Source: an uncultured Lacinutrix sp. (lineage in GTDB: Bacteria; Bacteroidota; Bacteroidia; Flavobacteriales; Flavobacteriaceae). Taken from it: DNA of 64,000 bases. The DNA lies in assembly GCA_937129145.1 (NCBI GenBank), contig CAKZMU010000014.1:51977-115976 (forward strand), in the 5' to 3' direction. Shown one piece after another: positions 36,407 to 44,805 of this stretch (position 1 is the stretch's first letter; each line of letters opens with the position of its first letter). Under the pieces are notes generated by a model that saw nothing but the letters and a program-made list of their open reading frames with translations, was not told the DNA's origin and made no database searches. Made by a program: the position numbers and the translations under genes.

Positions 36407-38131
36407 ATGTTTAAATACTTATCGCTTATTGCATTTCTTTGTGTATCTATATTTTCAAGTTGTGCACAACAAGATATTAAGGATTATCAAGGGAATTGGG
36501 AAGGTACTTTGCCAAACAACAATAGTTTCAATTTTGAGATAATAATTGAAGATTTAAAATCTAATACTTATAATCTAACTATTGCTAATAATAAAACTTC
36601 AATAAATAAAAAGATAATTTCTAATAGTAAAAGTAGAATTAAATTTAGTTTAGATGAAAACACTCACTTTGACTTCTTATTTAATGATGATGCTACTCAA
36701 TTATCTGGATTTATTACTTCAGGAATATTAATGTATCACGTTAGCTTGAAACGACATCAGAACTTATTTAAGGGTGTTTGGAACCCTTTCATGGTTGATA
36801 GTTTACAATCTAAATCTGTTTTTTTGAGTGTTGAAAATAATGAAGACGGCAGTTTCGCAACGTATCCTTTTTTTGGCGATCAAAGGTTTACAGGCACTTG
36901 GGCAGGTGAATTCACTAAAAAAGATGATATAATATTTTTCCGTGATTACAAAACAGGAATCAAGTTTAAGGCAACACTATTAACAAATAAAATTCAATTG
37001 GAAATTCTATTATCTGAAAGGACAATTGCTGTCACAAATTTGATGCGCTCTGATGTTGATTTGTCATTAATAGGCTCAGATGGCCCTCAAAATCAAAATA
37101 TCAAAAGACCAACACAATTAGATGATGGATGGATTACGGCAAACATTAAAGAATTTGGAATTAAGCCTGAATTTTTAATTAAAATGATTGACAGTATTAA
37201 CGGCAAATCTTTCGTTAACACACATAGTACTCTAATTGCGAAAAAAGGTAAATTAATATTTGAATCTTACTTTGATGGATATAACTCTAACATCCCTCAT
37301 GATCAGCGTTCAGCTTCAAAAAGCATTGCGTCAGCAATGATGGGTATTGCTATTGATGATAAAATTATAGATAACGTAAACAAAAGCCTTTATGATTTTA
37401 TTCCTGAAGCGTATCAACAAACTAAAGATTCTCAAAAATCTAAAATCAGAATAAAAGATTTGCTAACTATGAGTTCTGGTTTAGATGCCATAGATTTTGG
37501 TATTGATAGAAACTCGGCTGCTTCTGAAGGTAGTTATCAAAACTCAAATGATTGGTTGAAAACTGTTTTGGAAGCATCAATGATATATAAACCAGGAACT
37601 CATGCTAATTATGGATCTGCAAACCCATTTTTACTTGGTGTTATTTTGAATGAAAGCTTAGAAAAACCTTTGGAGTTGTATATGGATCAAAAACTTTTGT
37701 CCCCACTTGGTATTACAAATTATATAATTCAAACTGAAAATACAGCATCTACGCCTTATTTTGGTGGAGGTATGTATTTAACTCCTAGAGATATGCTGAA
37801 ATTTGGGCAATTGTATTTAAACAAGGGTAATTGGAAAGGAGAACAAGTCATTTCGGAAAATTGGGTTAGTGAATCTTTTAAAAAATACTTAAAGCTGGAA
37901 AATACTAATGATAAAAATGAATATGGTTATTTATGGTGGCACAAAACTTATACAATAGGAGGTAAAGAAATTAAATCCATTGAAGCTAGAGGAGCTGGAG
38001 GTCAATATATATTTGTTATTCCAGAATTAGAATCAGTAGTTGTTATAACTTCTGGAAATTATAGAAATGGAAATTCTCAACAACCAGAAAAAATATTAGA
38101 AGAGTATATACTTCCAGCAATTATTAATTGA
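36407..38131 (+). CDS. Lipoprotein with N-terminal beta domain and class C serine hydrolase
   Basis: The start is set at the ATG at 36407 (574 residues), where a lipoprotein signal begins (MFKYLSLIAFLCVSIFSSCAQ). An upstream TTG start would bury it. A beta-rich domain of about 180 residues (QGNWEGTLPNNNSFNFEI) precedes a beta-lactamase/esterase-type hydrolase with SxxK in SASKS, tyrosine in HANYGSAN and GAGGQYIFVIPE as the KTG-like strand. Substrate unknown; beta-lactamase-fold esterases and peptidases all fit. It has no TPR or DUF2306 part, unlike the hydrolase at 10346. Confidence 0.86.
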   Translation: MFKYLSLIAFLCVSIFSSCAQQDIKDYQGNWEGTLPNNNSFNFEIIIEDLKSNTYNLTIANNKTSINKKIISNSKSRIKFSLDENTHFDFLFNDDATQLSGFITSGILMYHVSLKRHQNLFKGVWNPFMVDSLQSKSVFLSVENNEDGSFATYPFFGDQRFTGTWAGEFTKKDDIIFFRDYKTGIKFKATLLTNKIQLEILLSERTIAVTNLMRSDVDLSLIGSDGPQNQNIKRPTQLDDGWITANIKEFGIKPEFLIKMIDSINGKSFVNTHSTLIAKKGKLIFESYFDGYNSNIPHDQRSASKSIASAMMGIAIDDKIIDNVNKSLYDFIPEAYQQTKDSQKSKIRIKDLLTMSSGLDAIDFGIDRNSAASEGSYQNSNDWLKTVLEASMIYKPGTHANYGSANPFLLGVILNESLEKPLELYMDQKLLSPLGITNYIIQTENTASTPYFGGGMYLTPRDMLKFGQLYLNKGNWKGEQVISENWVSESFKKYLKLENTNDKNEYGYLWWHKTYTIGGKEIKSIEARGAGGQYIFVIPELESVVVITSGNYRNGNSQQPEKILEEYILPAIIN

Positions 38132-38146
38132 AAGGAAAAATTAATA

Positions 38147-38202
38147 GCCAAAAACTACACTTCTAAGAGTGCAATTCTAAATCCAACAAATTTAGTTTCA
38201 AA
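38147..38202. repeat. Degenerate second copy of the leu operon terminator region
   Basis: This stretch aligns with 39925-39985 over about 54 bp. Shared blocks include CTAAGAGTGC and ATCCAACAAATTTA, with about four fifths of positions matching. The hairpin in this copy is partly broken (ACACTTctaaGAGTGC). The two copies flank the ilvA fragment and the toxin-antitoxin pair as direct repeats. Confidence 0.7.
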
Positions 38203-38225
38203 TACAGCTTGTATCAATAATATAG

Positions 38226-38324
38226 CCAAACGATTTACAACCCTTAATTACCAAAATGAAACTTCATAATTTTTATGGTGATTATCTTAATGATAAGCCA
38301 GACTTGTTTCAGTTTTTGGTGTGA
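38226..38324 (+). pseudogene. ilvA 3'-end fragment, copy 3 (longest)
   Basis: This about 99-bp piece reads NDLQPLITKMKLHNFYGDYL then NDKPDLFQFLV and TGA. The first two thirds are almost identical in bases to the end of intact ilvA (21938-22032); the last third differs (KPDLFQFLV against KSELLQLLV). There is no coding sequence upstream, so it is a remnant. It sits just past the leu terminator copy and before the toxin-antitoxin module. Confidence 0.88.
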
Positions 38325-38374
38325 TTTATCATCACATATTTTATTTAGATATTTCTTAAAATTATATTAAAATA

Positions 38375-38406
38375 AAAAGTTCACTTTTTTAGTGAACTTT
38401 TTTTGA
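38375..38406 (+). terminator. Intrinsic terminator before toxin-antitoxin module
   Basis: AAAAGTTCACT-tttt-AGTGAACTTTTTTT is a near-perfect hairpin with a T run. It insulates the toxin gene from upstream transcription. A -7 element TATATTTG follows at 38418-38425. Confidence 0.85.
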
Positions 38407-38445
38407 CATATTATTTGTATATTTGCAATATGATAATCAATAAAA

Positions 38446-38766
38446 ATGGAAATTGTTTTCGAGAAAGATTACTTGAGAGAATTATACGAGAATGGAAAAT
38501 CTCGAAGTAAAAAGCATAGGTTTCAACCTAATGTGATTAAAAAGTATACACAGACAATAGATAAATTAAGAGTTGCAAATAGCACAGAAGAACTGTACCC
38601 AATCAAAAGCTTAAACTACGAAAAACTTATTGGAAATAAGAATGGGCTGGAATCTGTACGAGTCGATAATAAATATCGAATAGAGTTTATCAGTTCAGTT
38701 GAAGGTGAAGAACTTGATACTATTACAATTTGCTCAATTATTGAGTTAAGTAATCATTATAAGTAG
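38446..38766 (+). CDS. HigB/RelE-type toxin
   Basis: This 106-residue protein has the RelE-fold layout: a long helix with RFQPNVIKKYTQTIDKLRVA, SLNYEKLIGNKNGLESVRVDNKYRIEF, and a closing ITICSIIELSNHYK. HigB toxins cleave ribosome-bound mRNA. It precedes the antitoxin gene by 17 bp, the toxin-first order typical of higBA. Confidence 0.87.
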   Translation: MEIVFEKDYLRELYENGKSRSKKHRFQPNVIKKYTQTIDKLRVANSTEELYPIKSLNYEKLIGNKNGLESVRVDNKYRIEFISSVEGEELDTITICSIIELSNHYK

Positions 38767-38783
38767 AAAACAAACGAAGAACA

Positions 38784-39881
38784 ATGGCAACGCAAAAAAG
38801 AACATTAATACCTGCACAAGCAACTCATCCAGGAGTTTTAATAAAAGATGAGTTAGATGCTACACCAGATTTAAACCAAAGAACTTTGGCAAAAGAATTA
38901 GGTGTACATCCTTCATTTTTAAATGAGATAATCAAAGGTAAAAGACCTGTGACAGCTGATATTGCAATACTGTTAGAGAAATCTTTGGGTATTTCAGCTG
39001 ATTATTGGATGAAATTTCAATCACAATATGAGATTGACAAAGCTCGTGTAAAACAAAAGAATATTAAAAAGTTGAGAAATATCGAGATTTGGAGTATCAT
39101 TAGAGAATACGTACCAGTAAGATATTTTAAAAAGCACAATTATTTGATTGATGAATTGGAGGCTGATATAAAAAAAGTTAAAGAAATCTATGATGTCGAA
39201 ACTGTAGATGATTTAGTTACGTCCTTCTCAAAGGATAAATTTGCTTACTATCGTAAGTCGGAAAAACTAAAAATTGATGACAAAAATATGTTTGCGTGGA
39301 GTTCATTAGCTCAATATGAGGCAAGAAATCAGAATGCAAATACATTTAATTTTGATAATCTTACTCAATTAAGTATTAATTTGAATAATTTGTTTTATCA
39401 GAATAATGATACTATAAATAGAGTTCAAACCTTACTGAATCAGTTTGGGGTTAAAATGTTATTAATCGATAAGCTAGAAAAAACGCCTATTGATGGATTT
39501 TCATTTTGGTCTAATAGAAATCCAGTTATAGCATTGACATTGAGACACAATAGAATTGATAATTTTGCTTTTACAGTTATGCATGAAATTGGACATATAG
39601 ACTTGCATTTAAGAAATGATAGAAATAGAAAGTTTATGGATTTGACAAAAAAGCAGAACTTGAGTGAATGTGAGAAAGAAGCTGATAATTATGCTCAAAA
39701 ATCACTTATTCCAAAAACAATATGGCAAGAGATTTTAGACAATCATTTACCCTTAAATGATGATAAAATTATTTCACTAGGAAATAATTATGGAATAAAT
39801 CCAGCTATTTTATTGGGTCGTGTATGCTATGAAATGAATTATTATGCAATGAGAACGAAAATTGACAAAAAATTAAAATAA
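38784..39881 (+). CDS. HigA-type antitoxin fused to an ImmA/IrrE metalloprotease domain
   Basis: This 365-residue protein has a HigA-like XRE domain at about 10-85 (HPGVLIKDELDA, QRTLAKELGVHPSFLNEIIKGKRPVTADIAILLEKSLG). A long linker leads to a zinc protease domain at about 215-350 with VMHEIGHIDLH (HExxH) and ECEKEADNYAQKSLIP carrying the third ligand Glu. Ordinary HigA is about 100 residues. The protease part may let the antitoxin degrade itself or be switched by a signal. Confidence 0.88.
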   Translation: MATQKRTLIPAQATHPGVLIKDELDATPDLNQRTLAKELGVHPSFLNEIIKGKRPVTADIAILLEKSLGISADYWMKFQSQYEIDKARVKQKNIKKLRNIEIWSIIREYVPVRYFKKHNYLIDELEADIKKVKEIYDVETVDDLVTSFSKDKFAYYRKSEKLKIDDKNMFAWSSLAQYEARNQNANTFNFDNLTQLSINLNNLFYQNNDTINRVQTLLNQFGVKMLLIDKLEKTPIDGFSFWSNRNPVIALTLRHNRIDNFAFTVMHEIGHIDLHLRNDRNRKFMDLTKKQNLSECEKEADNYAQKSLIPKTIWQEILDNHLPLNDDKIISLGNNYGINPAILLGRVCYEMNYYAMRTKIDKKLK

Positions 39882-39928
39882 ATTCTCATAAACTAAGGTT
39901 TAATTATTGACAGATATTTAGGTGAAAT

Positions 39929-39955
39929 TAAAAAAACGCACTCCTAAGAGTGCGC
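39929..39955 (-). terminator. leu operon intrinsic terminator
   Basis: On the minus strand CGCACTC-TTAG-GAGTGCG is followed by seven T residues, 46 bp past the leuB stop. It also reads as a weaker terminator for the antitoxin gene on the + strand. A degenerate second copy is at 38147. Confidence 0.9.
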
Positions 39956-40000
39956 TTCTACATCCAACAAATTTAATTTCAATTAACCATCAATTTACTA

Positions 40001-41119
40001 TCAAATAATCGTGGATTGTCCTAAGTGTATATTTGTAAAGTTTAGATTAGTATCATTTGGATTGGTAATATAATCCTCAATAAAATCACCTACTTTATCT
40101 GTAGTCACATTATCGTATTTGGTATTTAAATCTGGTGTTGTAATATGCAGTTTTAATGATTTTTCAACAGCATTTCGTATCATGTCAGCTTCTTTGTTCA
40201 ATTTAAAATGGTCTAACAACATGGCAGCCGACAAAATAGAAGCAATTGGGTTGGCAATTCCTTTTCCTGTGGCTTGAGGATACGAGCCATGAATAGGCTC
40301 AAACATTGCAAATTTGTCTCCAACCGAAGCAGAAGCTAATAAACCAATAGAGCCTCCAATAACACTAGCTTCGTCACTTATAATATCACCAAACATGTTT
40401 TCTGTTAAAATCACATCAAACTGTTTTGGGTTCAATATCATTTGCATAGCAGCATTATCAACAAATAAGAAATCTAATTCTACATCTTTATAATTTTTAG
40501 CAACTTCTGTGACTACTTTTCTCCATAAACGAGAGCTCTCCAATACATTCGCTTTGTCGACCAAAGTCACTTTATGTTTTCTGGTTTGTGCTGCTTTAAA
40601 AGCCAAATGTGAAATGCGCTCAATTTCTTCACGAGAATATTCACATAAATCTGAAGCCACATTACCATCATCGCTTAGGTGTTTTTTACCAAAGTAGATG
40701 CCTCCTGTGAGTTCGCGATAAATACTAATATCTGTGCCTTTTATAATGTGTTCTTTTAAAGGCGATTTATCAATAAGTGTTTCATAGGCTTTTACAGGTC
40801 TAATGTTTGCATAAAGACCTAATGATTTGCGTAAACGCAATAAGCCTTGTTCTGGACGTACTTTTGCCGAAGGGTCATTATCATACTTTGGGTCACCAAT
40901 GGCACCAAATAAAATAGCATCAGTCGCTTCACATACATCTAAAGTCTCTTCTGGTAAAGGGTTTCCAGTTTTATCAATGGCAATAGCACCAACTGATGCA
41001 TAAGTAAATGTAAATGTATGGTCAAACTCCATAGCAATAGCTTTCAAGGCTTTTATAGCTTGATTGGTAACTTCTGGACCAATTCCATCACCTGGTAAAA
41101 CAGCAATATTTAGTTTCAT
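40001..41119 (-). CDS. leuB: 3-isopropylmalate dehydrogenase
   Basis: This 372-residue NAD-dependent decarboxylating dehydrogenase has LPGDGIGPEVTNQAIKAL, the substrate-site KANVLESSRLWRKV, VDNAAMQMILNPKQFD and LTENMFGDIISDEASVIGGSIGLLASAS. It is the last gene of leuA-C-D-B and is separated from leuD by 179 bp packed with palindromic repeats. Confidence 0.96.
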   Translation of the reverse strand: MKLNIAVLPGDGIGPEVTNQAIKALKAIAMEFDHTFTFTYASVGAIAIDKTGNPLPEETLDVCEATDAILFGAIGDPKYDNDPSAKVRPEQGLLRLRKSLGLYANIRPVKAYETLIDKSPLKEHIIKGTDISIYRELTGGIYFGKKHLSDDGNVASDLCEYSREEIERISHLAFKAAQTRKHKVTLVDKANVLESSRLWRKVVTEVAKNYKDVELDFLFVDNAAMQMILNPKQFDVILTENMFGDIISDEASVIGGSIGLLASASVGDKFAMFEPIHGSYPQATGKGIANPIASILSAAMLLDHFKLNKEADMIRNAVEKSLKLHITTPDLNTKYDNVTTDKVGDFIEDYITNPNDTNLNFTNIHLGQSTII

Positions 41120-41121
41120 AG

Positions 41122-41293
41122 TATTTCCTGCGAAAGCAGTTCCGATTCTTCGGAATCATCCTGCTTACTAATTTTTTTGTTTTTTATTATTTTGTGTCAT
41201 TGCGATGCTGACACTTTTTGTCAGCAGTGGCAATCTTTTGCTTTTGAACTTAAATTTAAAAGATTACTTCGTCCTTCCACTCCTCGTAATGAC
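41122..41293. repeat. Two palindromic repeat elements between leuB and leuD
   Basis: The first (about 41122-41165) has TTTCCTGCGAAAGCAG and TTCCGATTCTTCGGAA. The second (41196-41293) starts GTCATTGCGATGCTGACA, contains TGTCAGCAGTGGCAATC and ends CTCGTAATGAC, so it keeps the GTCATT/AATGAC termini with a different core. Neither encodes a protein. Confidence 0.75.
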
Positions 41294-41298
41294 GTATG

Positions 41299-41889
41299 CT
41301 AATATATTTTTTCAGCTTCAAAAGCTTCAATTTGTTCTTTCTTGCTCAATAAATAGTCTATGTCGTCATAACCATTTATCATGCATGTTTTTTTATAAGG
41401 GTCTATATCAAATGATTCTGATACATCAGAATTTGAAATAGAAATAGTTTGATTTTCTAAGTTAACTTCAATTAAAGTTTCAGGATGTGCTTCCACAGTT
41501 TGAAGAAGTGATTTCAAAAAACCTTCTGATACCTGAACAGGAAGTAAACCATTGTTTAAGGCATTGCCTTTAAAGATATCAGCAAAAAAGCTAGATACAA
41601 TGACTTTAAAGCCATAGCCAACTAAAGCCCAAGCTGCGTGTTCACGACTGGAACCACAGCCAAAATTATCTCCAGCAACTAAAATGCTACCTGAATATGT
41701 TGGATTGTTTAAGCTAAAATCATTGTTGATGTTTCCATGTTTATCAAAACGCCAATCTCTAAATACATTATCACCAAACCCTTGCTTGTCGGTCGCTTTT
41801 AAAAAGCGCGCAGGAATTATTTGGTCTGTATCGACATTTTCAATGGCTAATGGAATAGCTCTCGATGTAAGTGTTGTGAATTTTTCCAT
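41299..41889 (-). CDS. leuD: 3-isopropylmalate dehydratase small subunit
   Basis: This swivel-domain subunit of 196 residues has [13 protein letters not shown] and [31 protein letters not shown]. Together with LeuC it isomerises isopropylmalate. It is 80 bp downstream of leuC, with a repeat element between. Confidence 0.96.
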   Translation of the reverse strand: MEKFTTLTSRAIPLAIENVDTDQIIPARFLKATDKQGFGDNVFRDWRFDKHGNINNDFSLNNPTYSGSILVAGDNFGCGSSREHAAWALVGYGFKVIVSSFFADIFKGNALNNGLLPVQVSEGFLKSLLQTVEAHPETLIEVNLENQTISISNSDVSESFDIDPYKKTCMINGYDDIDYLLSKKEQIEAFEAEKIY

Positions 41890-41891
41890 AA

Positions 41892-42002
41892 CATTTCCTG
41901 CGAAGGCAGGAATCTCTTTTTATTTTGTCAGGTCGAGCGCAGTCGAGACCTAATTGTTATTGATTTTTATTAATGAGACCTTACGACTGCGCTCAAGGTG
42001 AC
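41892..42002. repeat. Palindromic repeats in leuC-leuD gap reaching into leuC
   Basis: A CCTGCGAAGGCAGG unit (41892-41915) is followed by a 76-bp inverted-repeat element (41927-42002). Its left end is GTCAGGTCGAGCGCAGTCGAG and its right end on the opposite strand is GTCACCTTGAGCGCAGTCG, around an AT-rich core. The right arm lies inside the leuC frame and supplies its last residues and stop codon. Confidence 0.85.
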
Positions 42003-43397
42003 ATTCGTTTCATTTATTTCTTTTGTTACGTCTACTATTTTTCCAGCAACAGCAGTTGCTGCTGCAACTAGAGGGCTTGCTAATATAGTTCTTGAGCCTT
42101 GCCCTTGTCTGCCTTCAAAATTTCGATTTGATGTTGATACACAATATTCTCCTTGCGGAATTTTATCATCGTTCATAGCCAAACATGCTGAACAACCAGG
42201 TTGTCGCAATTCAAATCCAGCATCTTCAAAAATGTCATTTAAACCTTCATTGATAATTTGAGCTTCTACTTGTTTACTTCCTGGAACTAACCAAGCTGTG
42301 ACATTTTGTGCCTTTTGTTTTCCTTTAATAAAGTTAGCTGCAACTCTAAAATCTTCAATTCTGGAGTTAGTACAGCTACCAATAAACACAAAATTTATTG
42401 GTTTATTGATTAAAGATTCGCCAGCTTTAAAATTCATGTATTCCAATGATTTTTTAAAGGATGAATTATCATCCACAGGAATAGTTTCAGAAATTTTAAT
42501 TCCCATGCCAGGATTGGTTCCATAAGTTACCATTGGTTCGATGTCTTCAGCATCGAAATGATATTCTTTGTCAAAAGCAGCATCAGGATCCGTTGGAAGT
42601 GTCTTCCAATAGGCAACTTTTTTCTCAAAGTCATCACCTTTTGGTGCAAATTCTCGACCTTTTACATACTCAAAAGTCGTTTCGTCTGGAGCAATCATGC
42701 CGCCTCGAGCTCCCATTTCAATACTCATATTACAAACCGTCATACGACCCTCCATACTCATGTTTTCAAATACATCACCTGCATATTCACAGAAATAACC
42801 TGTACCTGAATTTGTACCCAATTTTGAAATGATATATAAAATCACATCTTTAGGTAATACACCATTTTTAAGTGTCCCATTAACGGTTACTCTTAAACTT
42901 TTGGGTTTGGTTAACAATAAACACTGACTAGCAAATACTTGAGCTACTTGGCTTGTGCCAATTCCAAAGGCAATAGTTCCAAATGCACCATGTGTTGAGG
43001 TATGACTATCACCACAAACCATGGTCATTCCTGGTTGAGTAATTCCCAATTCTGGAGCCATAACGTGTACAATACCATTGTATTTGTGCCCTAGTTCGTA
43101 AAGTGTAATATTGTTTTTAGCACAATTTGTAGATAGTTGTTCTAACTGCTTTCTTGATAACTCATCCTTAATAGGTAAATCCTGATTTAAGGTTGGTGTA
43201 TTATGGTCGGCAGTTGCCACAATTTGATTTGGTCTAAAAACAGGAATTCCGCGAGCTTCTAATTCGTTAAATGCTTGCGGACTTGTTACTTCGTGTATTA
43301 AATGTTTATCTATATATAAAATTTGTGGTCCATTTTGGACCGAATCGACGACATGTGCATCCCAAACTTTGTCAAATAATGTTTTTTTAGTTGTCAT
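41970..43397 (-). CDS. leuC: 3-isopropylmalate dehydratase large subunit
   Basis: This aconitase-family iron-sulfur enzyme of 475 residues has [20 protein letters not shown] [30 protein letters not shown] and [13 protein letters not shown] with the cluster cysteines. The final [10 protein letters not shown] is translated from a palindromic repeat arm, so the normal family C-terminus has been extended by about ten residues. The first frame codon at 43397 gives the usual [17 protein letters not shown] start. Confidence 0.96.
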   Translation of the reverse strand: MTTKKTLFDKVWDAHVVDSVQNGPQILYIDKHLIHEVTSPQAFNELEARGIPVFRPNQIVATADHNTPTLNQDLPIKDELSRKQLEQLSTNCAKNNITLYELGHKYNGIVHVMAPELGITQPGMTMVCGDSHTSTHGAFGTIAFGIGTSQVAQVFASQCLLLTKPKSLRVTVNGTLKNGVLPKDVILYIISKLGTNSGTGYFCEYAGDVFENMSMEGRMTVCNMSIEMGARGGMIAPDETTFEYVKGREFAPKGDDFEKKVAYWKTLPTDPDAAFDKEYHFDAEDIEPMVTYGTNPGMGIKISETIPVDDNSSFKKSLEYMNFKAGESLINKPINFVFIGSCTNSRIEDFRVAANFIKGKQKAQNVTAWLVPGSKQVEAQIINEGLNDIFEDAGFELRQPGCSACLAMNDDKIPQGEYCVSTSNRNFEGRQGQGSRTILASPLVAAATAVAGKIVDVTKEINETNVTLSAVVRSH

Positions 43398-43480
43398 TTA
43401 TTAATAATCAATTATCATTTAGCTTTCAAACTGTAAATAAATATGTGCTGTAATTAATCTGCCAAATGCCTATTATAGGC

Positions 43481-44656
43481 TTAAGCTGAAATAATTTCTC
43501 TATAAATTTTGCTTGTTTCAATAATTTGATGAATATCACTATCATTGATTTCTTTCTTTTTATCTGCAAACGTTAAGAAATTTGCATACACATCATCTAG
43601 TTGTAATTTGGTTAATTCATAACCAACATTTTTTGCTCTATATGCTAAAGCAGCACGACCACTTCTTGCTGTTAATACAATTGCAGATTCAGTAACGCCA
43701 ACTTCTTTAGGGTCAATTATCTCATAAGTTTCACGATTCTTAATCACACCATCTTGATGTATTCCAGAGCTGTGTGCAAATGCATTGGCGCCAACAATAG
43801 CTTTGTTTGGTTGCGTATAAATTCCCATACTATCAGACACTAATTGGCTTATGCCATAAAGCATTTCCGTTTGAATATTTGTATCTAAATTCAAATAAGG
43901 GTGTTGTTTTAATATCATTACAACTTCTTCTAAAGCTGTGTTTCCAGCTCGTTCGCCAATACCATTAATGGTGCATTCAATTTGACGAGCACCATTGATG
44001 ACACCTTCAATAGAATTGGCTGTTGCTAAGCCTAAATCGTTATGACAGTGACAAGATAAAATCGCTTTTTCAATACCTTTTACATTTTCTTTTAAGTACT
44101 TAATTTTTGCGCCATATTCATGCGGTAGGCAGTAGCCTGTAGTGTCAGGAATGTTTAATACAGTTGCTCCAGCTTTAATAGCTGCTTCGCAAACACGAGC
44201 TAAATAGTCGTTGTCTGTACGTCCTGCATCTTCTGCATAAAACTCCACATCTTCAACAAACGACTTTGCATAACTCACAGCTGCATAGGCGCGCTCAATG
44301 ATGTCTTCACGATTGGTTTTAAATTTGTGAATAATGTGAGAATCAGAAGTTCCAATTCCAGTATGTATTCTTGGGTTCTTGGCATATTTAAGTGCTTCGG
44401 CTGCAACTTTTATATCATTTTCTACCGAACGTGTGAGTCCACAAACCGTTGCATTTTTTACTGTTTTGGAAATTTCTTCAACCGATTTAAAATCACCTGG
44501 GCTTGATACTGGAAAACCAGCTTCAATCACGTCCACACCTAATGAATCTAATTGTTCTGCAATAATTACTTTTTGTTCAGTATTTAATTTGCAACCAGGA
44601 ACTTGTTCGCCATCTCTGAGGGTTGTATCAAAAATTTGTACTTGAGAATTCGACAT
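43481..44656 (-). CDS. leuA: 2-isopropylmalate synthase
   Basis: I start at the ATG at 44656 (391 residues) since [21 protein letters not shown] matches the family N-terminus; an upstream TTG would add 23 AT-rich codons. The HMGL-like TIM barrel has RDGEQ, the metal [13 protein letters not shown] and [14 protein letters not shown]. At this length it lacks a full C-terminal LeuA regulatory domain, so allosteric leucine inhibition may be weak. It opens the leu operon. Confidence 0.95.
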   Translation of the reverse strand: MSNSQVQIFDTTLRDGEQVPGCKLNTEQKVIIAEQLDSLGVDVIEAGFPVSSPGDFKSVEEISKTVKNATVCGLTRSVENDIKVAAEALKYAKNPRIHTGIGTSDSHIIHKFKTNREDIIERAYAAVSYAKSFVEDVEFYAEDAGRTDNDYLARVCEAAIKAGATVLNIPDTTGYCLPHEYGAKIKYLKENVKGIEKAILSCHCHNDLGLATANSIEGVINGARQIECTINGIGERAGNTALEEVVMILKQHPYLNLDTNIQTEMLYGISQLVSDSMGIYTQPNKAIVGANAFAHSSGIHQDGVIKNRETYEIIDPKEVGVTESAIVLTARSGRAALAYRAKNVGYELTKLQLDDVYANFLTFADKKKEINDSDIHQIIETSKIYREIISA

Positions 44657-44733
44657 TTCTTTTAATATATTTTCGTATTGTATTACGAATTTATATTTTG
44701 GATTATTCAAAGAGTTAATTGTCAATCTATTAA

Positions 44734-44769
44734 TTACGATGCCAAAGCAATTTTAAGTAGATTTAACAT
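44734..44769 (-). CDS. Possible leu leader peptide
   Basis: A minus-strand frame of 11 codons, [11 protein letters not shown] then TAA, lies 77 bp upstream of leuA; four residues are Leu (TTA, CTA, CTT, TTG). By analogy with the ilv leader it may sense leucine. Downstream only a weak TTCGTA/TACGAA stem (about 44660-44690) is seen, without a clear T run, so this is much less certain than the ilv and arg leaders. Confidence 0.33.
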   Translation of the reverse strand: MLNLLKIALAS

Positions 44770-44805
44770 GTTGAATAACAGCTTTTTGAGTAGATAATCT
44801 GTACT

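Noticed and set aside
30515..39999. Prophage or integrative conjugative element between argH and leu
   Set aside because: No integrase, transposase, relaxase, portal or capsid genes are visible; only boundary repeats suggest insertion.
42298..42832. Open frames on the + strand inside leuC
   Set aside because: They lie opposite a conserved aconitase-family gene and show no recognisable domain.
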